Position numbers and translations under genes: made by a program
Shown here: positions 54,976 through 64,000 of the stretch, one piece after another
Layout of the letters: each line of letters starts with the position of its first letter
How positions within the stretch are numbered: position 1 is the stretch's first letter
Source of the DNA: Dermacentor variabilis
Lineage: Eukaryota; Arthropoda; Arachnida; Ixodida; Ixodidae
Direction: 5' to 3'
Assembly (NCBI RefSeq): GCF_050947875.1
Contig: NC_134569.1
Coordinates: 22,047,631-22,111,630, forward strand
Length of the DNA stretch: 64,000 nt
The notes under the pieces: model-generated
The model's input: only the letters and a program-made list of their open reading frames with translations
Databases searched by the model: none
What the model was told of the DNA's origin: nothing

Positions 54976-55384
54976 ATGCTATCGGATTCATTTTTGCGTC
55001 ATATTTCTTACATATAACCTAGTCTTTTGTGGTATTTATTTCTTATCAGTGCTAAAATTTCACAAATAAAATTTAATTTCAGTCATTATTTCGCTTTATG
55101 CATTTGATATTTCACCAGTCTTCAATAGGAGGTATCAGTCATAAGGGTAAAGAAAAAAAAATTACACATGCCAGTACTTAATGTACTTAAACCTCTTCAA
55201 AACATTTCTGTGAAACCACTGATGTTTACCAATCCCTTAATCTGAATTTAGTATCGCCACTGTATAACAGTACATCTTTATTATTTTTTCTGCTCACTTC
55301 ATGTTTTTGTCTTTCTTTAGCTGTTATCTTTCGTTTCCGATTATTGCCGAGCTCGTTAAGAGACGGGAATAGAGCGTTGTGGAT

Positions 55385-55735
55385 CAGACAGCAAACAGTG
55401 ATAGCCGATATTATAGTTGGCATTAAGAGAAAATAGAAAGAAGCTTGGCAGGCCATGTAATACGTAGGGCAGATAACCGGTGCCCTATTTGAGTTACAGA
55501 GTTGCTGCCTAGGAAAGGGAAGGGAAGCGCAGTCAAGGACGGCAGGAAATTGCGTGGGGCGATGAAATCAGGAAATTTGCAGGTGCAAGTTGGAACCAGG
55601 TAGCGCAAGACGGGTAATTGGAGATCGCTGGGGGAAGCCTTCGTCCTGCAGTGGACATAAAAATAGGCTGAAGAAAAAGATGAAGTTATTAAGAATAGTA
55701 ATAACGATGATGATGATGATGACCATGACGACGAC
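55385..55735 (+). mobile_element. RTE-like LINE 3' end
   Basis: A frame with GHVIRRADNRCPI, VTELLPRKGKGSAVKDGRKL, RGAMKSGNLQV and SLGEAFVLQWT matches the last part of the RTE ORF at 24.1 kb (GHVMRREDNRW, SMGEAFALQWA). A GATGATGATGATGA tail follows at 55708-55722. Confidence 0.7.
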
Positions 55736-55799
55736 GGCTTCTCAGCGTGTTCCCGTAGTGAATAAGTGCATTATTCATAGAGCGTTAAAACAATCAGAG

Positions 55800-56137
55800 G
55801 TATGGGCCTGGTACTTAGTCAGGTTGGTGACGATAACGAGGAGCATCCTATCCTCTATGCCAGCCGTTAACTAGCTGTAAGAGAGGAAGCATACAGTGCT
55901 TCAGAGAAGGAATGCGCTTGTTTAGTTCGGGCCGACCAGAAGTTGTCGTGTTACTTGTATGGAGCGAGGTTCATCTTCGAGACCGACCACTGTCCTCTGA
56001 CGTGGCTCAATCAAAGGTCACACAAAAATGGCCGCTTGCTCCGATGGAGTCTCACTCTCCAAGAGTACAACTTCTCCGTTAGATATAAGAAGGGAAAGTT
56101 GCATAGCAATGCGGATGGTTTGAGCAGGCTAACTTGA
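55800..56137 (+). pseudogene. Ty3/gypsy RNase H fragment
   Basis: The frame reads GLVLSQVGDDNEEHPILYAS, then LAVREEAYSASEKECACLVR, then SCYLYGARFIFETDHCPLTW, then GRLLRWSLTLQEYNFSVRYK and NADGLSRLT. This is the RT-connected RNase H of Ty3/gypsy polyproteins (Y-S-x-x-E-K-E, T-D-H-x-P-L, N-x-A-D-x-L-S-R). One stop lies within (LYASR*LA). The rest of the pol gene is not seen in the window. Confidence 0.85.
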
Positions 56138-56199
56138 ATTCTGCGTTTAAGGGTCCCGCCTAAATTTTAGGTTTATTATTGTTAATTTTGTTTAGCCAA

Positions 56200-57190
56200 G
56201 AAGATCCCCTCTCATTTAGCAGGATTCCCTCCATGATTGCTGAATTTGTCAGCACGAAATTGCTTCAAAAATTGGCGTAGCGAAATGCAACATTTTTTGT
56301 TTCTGCACTTATGTTTTCTTTGAAGCCTAGCGGGTCTAAAGTGAGATCCAAGGTACGTCATCTCGGCGCAGAGCCGTGTTGTGGGGTTCATTTTGCAGTT
56401 GCCTGTCCTTGATGGATGTTTTGGGGAGGTGACATCATTACACATAATCGCTGCGAGCCAAGGCATCACCCCCTGGCCACCGGCCGTTCTCTTCCTGCCC
56501 AGCGGTTGTCAGCGCTGGACAGTCGAGATTTTCCGGCCCATGGAGGCGCTGTTAAGAACGGCCCGCTGAGGTGCAAGTTTTGCCAGCCAGTTGTGACAGC
56601 GGCGTCAACTTCTCCCGGAACGCCACCGCCACCCTCAAGCCAAACGGCGTCACGAAGTCTACTGTGTCCGCAGGACAATGCGCACGTCCGCCGCTCTGCG
56701 TCGCGGGATTGCCGAGATGCGTTCAACGAACCAGACTTTGTGGCTGAACTAGCCACCGCCGACCCAATCTGCCGTGAGCCAAGGGAGGTCCCGAGGGAAC
56801 GTCTACGGAGGCCCCTTCTCACGCGCCTTTCAAGACGCAAGACAATGGAGCACCGGCGGCCTCGCTGCGGGGGTCTGCTCGGGGAATAAAATGCGCCTTT
56901 CCTGACGTAAGCGCCGAGCTCTGCGAAGACCGTCTGACGTCGGTGGGGGCCGTGAACTTGTGAGGAAGTGTGTGTGTGTCCCTCCGGCCGAGAGGCGACT
57001 CGTTTACGATGACTGGTCGAACGTTTCCCTCACCTTGGGATCGAGGGAAGACCGAGTGTTTATAAACCGCTGTTGCGGCTGTTCAGTACTTTCTCTCGCA
57101 GTCATGCTAGACTGATGAACTGCAACGTCCTTATGTAGATATTGTAATTAAACCCATATTCCTCGTTCTCGATGAGAAGCAGTGTTTCCG
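56200..57190 (+). mobile_element. Putative LTR of a gypsy-type element
   Basis: It follows the RNase H fragment. TATAAA-like text at 57060, a GC-rich region at 56500-56900 and AATTAAA at 57146-57152, then CAACAACGTCCTCAGCGTGG, fit an LTR promoter and R-U5 region. No paired LTR is present to prove it. Confidence 0.3.
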
Positions 57191-57781
57191 TTCAACAACG
57201 TCCTCAGCGTGGATAAGTTGGACGACGGCATGGGCCAGCTACCATCTAATTCAGGCCCGACTCCAATCTTGACAACTGATTACGAGCGATGGGCTTGACC
57301 TCCCAATCCTCACAGCGTATCATCATCCCGTCGCGAGGAAGACGCCCACCAAAGGTACTTCCTGAGATGAACCTCCAGGTGCAATGCAACCCCATCCCTG
57401 GTACAGATGACATGATGATTCTGGGCCTACACCTATAGGCAAAAGTCAGCAACAATATATCTCTTCAGCGCATCGACCAGTCAGTCGTACAAATCCTACT
57501 CAAGCGAGTATCCAACAAGCACCGAGATACTTGCGCCTCGTTCAAGCCTTCATCTCCTCCTGCATCACCTACTCTGCACTTTACCTACGCTTCACCCACT
57601 GCGGAAGCGAACGGCTAGAGGCGTCACTTCGTAAAGCATGTAAGACAGCCCTGGGTCTTCCCATGCCCACAGCTACTCACAAGCTTACGGCTCTCGGCAT
57701 CTCCCACACTGTGAGCGAACTGATCGAAGCTACCCTCACTGCCCAATACGAGCGGCTTTCACTCACACATAGAAATACAGA

Positions 57782-57868
57782 ATGCTGAGCTAGTTGGTAA
57801 GGATTCATTATGCAAAAAAAGAGGAGAGGCGTGTAGACAGGACACAAGAGTAGAGAAGTGGACAACAC
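57782..57868 (+). mobile_element. Short repeat inserted between RT and RNase H parts
   Basis: The text GACAGGACACAAGAGTAGAG then AAGTGGACAACACGAACGCT interrupts the LINE frame between LTHRNTE and AVLQQIGI. I recognise it as a dispersed tick repeat but cannot name it. Confidence 0.4.
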
Positions 57869-58399
57869 GAACGCTGGCCTAGCGGTACTGCAGCAAATTG
57901 GTATCTCACCAACGAGGGTGACCCCCAATTACATTGATATTACACCGGAATATTGTCAAAATCTCCGTATCCCTCCCATTCCCAAACGGATGCATCAGGA
58001 ACACAACGCCGAGAGATGGTGCCACCGTGCACGTCAATTCGAGAAATGCTTCAGCGGACGTCCGAACGTCACATATACGGACGCCTGTTACCATCCCTCG
58101 AAGCCAGCGATGGTGCCGGTAGCCCTCGCCCCACACCGTAGTTGGTACAGAGCCTGCAGCATTAGCAACGAAGAAACAGACCCCGCAGCAAAGGAAGCTG
58201 CCATTGCACTGGCGCTAACTGATCCTAATACCAAAGTCGTCATCAGTGACTCTCGACAGGCGATCCGCAATTGGGATACCGGCCATATCTCTCGCCAGGG
58301 ATCACACATTCTATTTTGTACTCCCGACTCTTACACCCCCCGCTTACTCCTTTGGGCTTCTGCCCATGAGTGACTCAGTGGAAACGCCAAACGCCAAAA

Positions 58400-58757
58400 G
58401 TGCATACACTTGTCCAAGGTCTTAGCTGCCGAGCCTAATGTAGGACCCACCGCCCCGCTACCCCTGACACCACAATCTCGTGCGATTTTCTACTCACCAC
58501 TTACACGGACATCCTCCAGTACTACCGACTCGGAAGCTGCCTATATCCTCCCGCAAAATGCGATCTAACAAGATGCGAGTGCATACACTTGTCCAAGGTC
58601 TTAGCTGCCGAGCCTAATGTAAGACCCACCGCCCCGCTACCCCTGACACCACAATCTCGTGCGATTTTCTACTCACCACTTGCACGGACATCCTCCAGTG
58701 CTACCGACTCGGAAGCTGCCTATATCCTCCCGCACAATGCGATCTAACAAGATGCGA
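58400..58757 (+). repeat. 179-bp tandem duplication in a LINE
   Basis: 58400-58578 and 58579-58757 are almost identical (a handful of differences), both starting GTGCATACACTTGTCCAAGG and ending AACAAGATGCGA. Confidence 0.95.
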
Positions 58758-59929
58758 GGCCGTCCTTTGTGCAGACTACAAACAGGCAGGTTCCCGCCCC
58801 ACCTCTTGCAACGGATAATCTTTCCGCAAGCGATAGCGCCTAGGTGCAAACACTGCTCTGCTCCGGCCACTTTCATACACATGACGTGGTCATGTAGGCA
58901 TTACAACCTAGACAACGCAAACACCCCTACGGTCGTGGGAGTCCCTCCTATGTGCCTCCAAGCCAGTGGACCAACGCTGGCTCTTCCAGCGCGCAGTGGA
59001 GGTCGCGGCATCCCAAGGGATTCTCGCTAACCTCCTCTAAACCAACGCAACCGGTCCTCGGAGTGGTCCCCTCTTCTTGGGCGAAATAAAGAGTTCACCA
59101 TCACCACGTTCTTCGCCTTCTCGCTACCGGCAATGCACGCTTATGTGAGGGTTTTAATCGCAGTTATTCTCTTTGGTTCGTGACTTCTTCTTGGATATTT
59201 GTAACTTCCTTATCCTTTTTATAATACAATTACGACATGTAGGCACATATAGTGCGGAATAAGCGAAGTGCTCGGTTATTCGTGTAAATAAAAGGCTTGA
59301 GAAAGAAACGGAGACGTTCAAAACATAGCTAGCGCTTCGAGTAACAAGTCTGCTTTCTTGATGTCGGAAGAGATGAAGTTAGAGAAGGATGTAATACTCT
59401 CCCTGACAATGGGGGAGCCATAGAGCTTGAATAAATAGATTTTCAGGCGGTAAAGGCTAAAACATCGTTGCTTTCTGTACATTTGTGCTTGTACGCTATT
59501 GCAGGTGAAGATTAGTCTTTTTAAAGACAAGGTCGAGACTACTGGTGGCATGGATGTAGTCGTGAAGGTAATGAATGGAAGTTGATAAACATAGACGCTC
59601 TTGCTTCCTGCCAATCTGGACACGTGTGCAGTGTCGAGCGAAGAAGTTATATCGAACCTGCTAGATACAAAATCACCAGCGTGATACGAAAGACTGTCTC
59701 TTGTCTGCGTTAAATGTCGATCTGCGCCCTTATAATGTCGTCTAGAATATGTCTTAGGACCAAATGGAATGATTTTCTATTCCTAAAATGTGATGACTAA
59801 CTCCTCCCAATACAAAGGGGGGATTGGGACAAGTTTTATTAGCATTTTTTTTCCTTTAAAGCTTACCGCCGTCCTCGAAAGAAGAGGTCTTGGGGAATCT
59901 AGGGGAATGTCTGGAGCACATTTATAAGG

Positions 59930-60059
59930 TTTCTCTTTCCGTATATGTGACTAATGAATGAAGAAGAATAATTTAAGAAGTGAGAACCGTCCCGTTTCTC
60001 TTTCCGTATATGTGACTAATGAATGAAGAAGTATAATTTAAGAAGTGAGAACTGTCCCG
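59930..60059. repeat. 65-bp tandem duplication
   Basis: 59930-59994 and 59995-60059 are near-identical, both starting TTTCTCTTTCCGTATATGTG. Confidence 0.95.
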
Positions 60060-60089
60060 TTCCTCCCGCCTATGCCCTATTATGTGCAG

Positions 60090-60294
60090 GCCTCCACGGT
60101 GTTTCCCAGCAGCAATAAAAGTCGACTGCCCCACTGTTATAAGTTTGTTGAAGGGGGAATGGGAATTGTCCAGACAGATTGACGTGGAGTCTGATATTAC
60201 CTTTGTATGCCGTGATTGCAGATGCCGCAGCTTCGACAGCGAAGCAAAGACAAGTAATGCGAAACACAACGATGACCTTCGCACTTACTGTTTC
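60090..60294 (+). CDS. Candidate exon with Cys cluster, unidentified
   Basis: Acceptor TATTATGTGCAG (ending 60089; alternative CAG at 60110-60112) and donor GTGAGT at 60295. The frame reads IKVDCPTVISLLKGEWELSR, then DITFVCRDCRCRSFDSEAKT, then DDLRTYCF, with a C-x-x-C-x-C cluster. No partner exon identified. Confidence 0.25.
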
Positions 60295-60852
60295 GTGAGT
60301 CTTTGCTTGCCTCGTATGGCGACAGAAATAACGCCGCCGCTAGGTGCACAGTACTTCAATATAATACACCAAAGGTCGCCATTAAACTCTGACGAATATT
60401 CATCGTAATAGATTGCGGCGGCCGAGACTCGACTTACGCTACGCACTGTAATTTATTGCGCCGTAATCCGCGTCGTATCGGGAGTGAAGTTATCGCGCTT
60501 CAGTTATAGCTCGCTGTTTATCACACATTTCAGGCTTTTGTTGACACAGTAGCGTTGCACGTAAAAGGAGGGTGTAATTGAGGTGGTAAGACATGTTGCC
60601 TCACTGAGAAATATAGCGATGATATTTTATGAGGCAGGGACAAGCAGCGGAAGAATGCCCGCTTGCATGCTTGCGTTCCTGAGTGATCAGGGCAGCCATA
60701 GCGAGTGCACCCCAGCGCTGCGCTATTTTGAAATGCAGTACATAGCGCAGAAGAATAAGAAACGGGTTGGAAGGCATACGTTAGGCATTACTTACCGCTA
60801 TCCTAAAAAAGAAAAGTGTAGAATCATTGCATTCTAGCAGTACTAACATATG

Positions 60853-63722
60853 TAGCCGAACCTTGCAGTTATCAATTCAATTCTTCTGGAATCAATTCTT
60901 TTGTCGCACTCGCCCCACGTTGCAGTTATAACGGAAACCTGGCTTCATAGCGAAATCAGTGACAAGGACTTAATCCCGCCTGCCTACAAAATAATTCGTA
61001 GAGACAGGACTACTAGGGGTGGTGGGGTAGCTGTTATTGTAAAGTCGCCCGTGGAGGTCATTCTGTTATCAGAGTCATGCAACACCGAAAGTCTGTTCGT
61101 AAAACTGAATATTTATGGTCATTTTTTATTTTATGTGCGGTGTACAGACCACCTGACTCTTCTCCCGATTATTTATTTACGATAAGTGAACAGATGGCAC
61201 ATTTCAATAGAAATAAGCTTTTAGTGGTTGGGGATTTTAACTTGCCGGTCATTGACTGGGATCGCATTATGTCAACTGCCGGTTCTGTTACCGACGCAAA
61301 TGTGCTTTTTGATATGATGCTCGACCACAACCTTGTACAAGTAGTTCGTGAACCTACCAGATTTGGTAATGGTCCTGGTTCGCTCCTTGACCTTGTCTTT
61401 CTCGAACGCTCCTTTTCCGATTATTCTGTATCTATCGAACCTGGGCTGTCTGACCATGCTCTTATTGTTGTATCATTCCCCCTGAATGTTACCCGCGCGC
61501 GTGGCACGCATGCGCTTACAATTGTGAAAAATTTTGCGCAGGCTGATGATGTGCGGATAACAGATTATCTGGACTGTTGTCTTTCGGAATTTTGCCAGAA
61601 TGACGTTCTGCAGCTTTGGGAAAAGCTTAAAGCAATGTGTTTATTCTGCATTGATCAATTTATACCTAACAAAATTAAAAAGCCTGCTAAACATACACCA
61701 TGGATAAATAGACGCACTATTCAATTAAAACGTAAAGCCAAACGCCTAAGAAAGAAAGGCCCAGCTACTGACAATTTAACCAGTGTTCGTGTCGCCCTTT
61801 CAGAGGCCATTGCAGAAGCAAAAAATTTTTATTTCAGCAACACTTTACCAAATTTTATTAAGGACGATCCCCAGAAGTTCTGGAACTTTATTAAGGAACG
61901 GAATAAATCCATAACGAACATTATCCATGATAACATTCCAATAACTGATCCCAAGGCTGTTGCTAACCTTTTAAATGACCCCTTCCACAGTGTCTTCTCA
62001 CCACCAACTGAACCCTCTTTCCAAACATCACCATCCTGCTCTTCTGACATTAACATTTCTCATGAAGGTGTACTTAACATGCTCCTCCGGTTAAAAGTAA
62101 AATCATCTGTTGGTCCAGACGGCATTCCCAACACCTTCCTTCGACGTTATGCGGAACATTTAAGTAAATTCCTTGCAGTAATGTTTCAGGCCTCTCTACA
62201 TTCCGCGGTACTTCCGCTCGATTGGAAAGTAGCACGTGTTGTCCCTATATTAAAAAAAGGTGACCCAAGCTCAGTTATAAATTACCGTCCGATTTCCATA
62301 TTATCCTCTTCTTGTAAATTAATTGAACACATTGTTGCTGACTACATTAATGATTTCTTAAACAAGCGTAAAATTTTATCTCCTTTTCAACATGGCTTCA
62401 GGAAGGGGCTCTCGACAGTCACCCAATTAAGCACAGTCATTCACTCGTTTGCTTCTGTCCTTGACAAGGCTGGCCAAGTGGATGTGATATTTTTGGATTT
62501 TCAAAAAGCATTTGATGTAGTTCCTCACGACAAATTAATTTATAAATTAGAATTCCTTGGTCTTCCTGCCTTTATCCTGTCCTGGGTTTCAGCTTACTTG
62601 ACGCGTCGCAAACAGTACGTAGTGATTGATGGGCAGCAGTCCGATTCTCTTTCGGTAACCTCTGGCGTGCCTCAAGGCAGCGTCCTTGGCCCGCTACTAT
62701 TTCTTATTTATTGTAACGACATAGTTGATGTAATAGAGGCCCCTGTCAATATTCGTCTGTTCGCAGACGACTGTATCATTTTTAACGATATTAATACAGT
62801 TCATGATCAACTATCTCTTCATTTAACCTTAAACAATATTCTTGAGTGGAGCAACAAGTGGGGAATGAAACTTAACTCAGATAAATCTGTGCTTCTACGT
62901 ATAACAAACAAAAAACTACCCCTAAAATTTTCTTATTCTATTGGCCAAGATCCCTTGGCCGAAGTGAGCGAGTACAAGTATCTTGGAATTACAATTACTA
63001 ACAACCTAAATTGGAATAGCCACATTGCTGCTACCGCCTCCGCTGCTTTCAGAAAACTATGTCTACTTCGCCATAAGCTTAAACATGCATCCCATGAAGT
63101 AAAATCCTTAGCCTACACCACATTTATTCGACCCAAATTGGAATACTCGTGCGTTATTTGGGACCCGTTTACCAAAATCAACATTTACGCCCTTGAAAGG
63201 ATACAGAGAAGAGCCATACGTTTTATTTTTTCCAAATACGGCCGCGAAGAGTCTGTTTCTGAATTACTGCGGACAAATGGCTTTCACACCCTTCAAACGA
63301 GGAGAAAAATAATGCGCCTGCAGTTCCTCTACTCCTTGATAAACCGTAAATTTTCTTTAGATCCTAGTTCATAAATAACACTTTCCGCATCCAGGAAAAC
63401 CCGTCATTCCCACCCCCTCGCTCTCTCCCCTTACGTTGCCAGGACAAACCTCTTTAAATTTTCATTCTTTCCTCGAACCATAGAAGAATGGAACCTCATT
63501 CCTTTCCATCATCTGAACTCACCTGAATCAATTCAAACTCATATTATTAGTATTTCTTAACTAACATTGCTGTTTCGTGTTATATTGTTTCATTTCTTGA
63601 ATTTCATATTTTTGCAATTCTGCCTTTTATACATGTACTTTTATTTGTTACCATGCCCCTCCTGCTTGGGCCACACGGCCTGCAGTATGCTGTAAATAAA
63701 TAAATAAAATAAATAAATAAAA
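60853..63722 (+). mobile_element. L2/CR1-like non-LTR retrotransposon, nearly intact
   Basis: It carries an endonuclease-reverse transcriptase ORF with no RNase H, and ends in an (AAATA)-type simple repeat at about 63692-63722, as L2/CR1-type elements do. The 5' end is cut within the first endonuclease motif (INSILLESILL, expected N-x-R-S-x-x-N-K). Clade assignment is by motif style only; Jockey-type cannot be fully excluded. Confidence 0.85.
60901..63560 (+). pseudogene. LINE ORF2: endonuclease and reverse transcriptase, two lesions
   Basis: Endonuclease motifs ITETWL, RRDRTTRGGG, VVGDFNLPVIDW and SDHALIVV are followed by RT motifs PDGIPNTFLRRY, NYRPISILSS, FLDFQKAFDVV, SGVPQGSVLGPLLFLIY and FADDCIIF, with all three catalytic Asp residues kept. 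Two lesions are visible. One is a frameshift at the T-run near 61119-61125, where reading moves from the 60901 frame to the 61077 frame. The other is a single stop at 63372-63374, after which the same frame continues through a normal C-terminus (NLFKFSFFPRTIEEWN) to TAA at 63558-63560. The 765-residue open stretch 61077-63374 is the undisturbed middle. Confidence 0.85.
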
Positions 63723-63727
63723 AAGAA

Positions 63728-64000
63728 GAAGCCTGAGAAGTTCAGGAATGCGCAATGAGCGTTGGAACGAAAATTGACAGGCCGTATACTAGGATACAAA
63801 AAGACCGTTGTGCGGATTAGAAAGCAAACCAGACTAGACGACATTCTAGTTGATACTATGGCGAAATTGAGTTGGTCAGGGCATGTAATGTGTAGCGGAG
63901 ATAAGCGATGGCTTAACAGAGTTACAGAATGGGTGTCAAGATAGCTGAAGCGTAGTCGGGGATGGCAGAGAACTAGATGGTGTGATGAAATTAAAAGACT
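63728..64000 (+). mobile_element. RTE-like LINE fragment, cut by the window end
   Basis: Frame with ALERKLTGRILGYKKTVVRI, RKQTRLDDILVDTMAKLSWS and GHVMCSGDKRWLNRVTEW, again the RTE C-terminal pattern (R-x-x-T-x-x-x-D-I, W-x-G-H-V). It starts immediately after the tail of the 61 kb LINE. Confidence 0.7.

Larger units (their letters stand above)
57240..59100 (+). pseudogene. I-clade LINE 3' half with RNase H, interrupted and duplicated
   Basis: RT C-terminus (57531-57788: VQAFISSCITYSALYLRF, CKTALGLPMPTATHKL), then about 80 bp of unrelated repeat, then RNase H (57858-58373: VTYTDACYHPSK, AAKEAAIALALTDPNTK, VVISDSRQAIRNWD) with D, E and D present. Next come a 179-bp tandem duplication (58400-58757), a zinc-like CKHCSAPATFIHMTWSC (58840-58890) and a TCACCATCACC end near 59095. 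Confidence 0.75.
59110..60840. other. Mostly unassigned DNA
   Basis: Apart from the 65-bp tandem duplication and the candidate exon at 60090-60294, nothing recognisable was seen. Confidence 0.4.

Overview
The window looks like gene-poor, repeat-dense nuclear DNA from an arthropod, most probably a hard tick (Ixodidae). The evidence is: interrupted genes with GT-AG introns; many decayed non-LTR retrotransposons (L2/CR1-like, RTE-like and I-clade with RNase H); several copies of a tRNA-derived SINE that I recognise as Ruka-like (described from Rhipicephalus); mariner, TTAA-target and 8-bp-TSD DNA transposons; and long microsatellites. There are no bacterial-type operons, rRNA genes or CRISPR arrays.

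The one host gene I can reconstruct is a divergent ionotropic glutamate receptor-like gene (chemosensory IR family) on the + strand. Six exons lie at 15189-15279, 15885-16227, 22544-22761, 32667-32777, 33385-33566 and 34121-34358. All five junctions are phase-compatible. The exons cover the end of ligand-binding lobe S1, M1, the pore/M3 segment, lobe S2 and the last membrane helix to a stop codon. The exons for the start of S1 and the N-terminus were not found in the window. Two very large introns (6.3 and 9.9 kb) flank the M3 exon and are largely filled with transposons.

Layout. 1-2.76 kb: unassigned, with a GC-rich patch. 2.8-7 kb: minus-strand LINE remnants. 7.2-7.55 kb: GC-rich tandem duplication. 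10.9-11.39 kb: inverted SINE cluster. 11.39-13.80 kb: a TTAA-flanked DNA transposon with a THAP gene and a P2X7-like Cys-rich gene on opposite strands. 15.2-34.36 kb: the receptor gene, with intron contents at 16.7-21.5 kb (repeat tails, LINE ends, a 645-bp element, an LTR-like piece) and 23.25-32.2 kb (a degraded I-clade LINE split by an RTE element, a Ruka SINE, a second I-clade 3' end). 34.49-36.32 kb: I-clade 3' end, followed by a 390-bp CA-rich repeat. 36.8-38.69 kb: minus-strand I-clade LINE. 38.7-42.78 kb: L2/CR1-like LINE with a Ruka inserted in ORF1. 42.8-43.7 kb: I-clade endonuclease remnant. 45.2-46.1 kb: large imperfect palindrome containing SINEs. 48.25-49.8 kb: LINE fragment with another Ruka. 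52.5-53.4 kb: dead mariner. 53.5-55.0 kb: I-clade pieces. 55.4-57.2 kb: RTE end, Ty3/gypsy RNase H and a putative LTR. 57.2-59.1 kb: I-clade LINE. 60.85-63.72 kb: a nearly intact L2/CR1-like LINE. 63.73 kb to the end: RTE piece.

Apart from the receptor, only a few weak candidate exons (46.5, 47.9, 50.7 and 60.2 kb) might belong to host genes, and I cannot name them. All family calls come from reading translated motifs by eye, without any database search.
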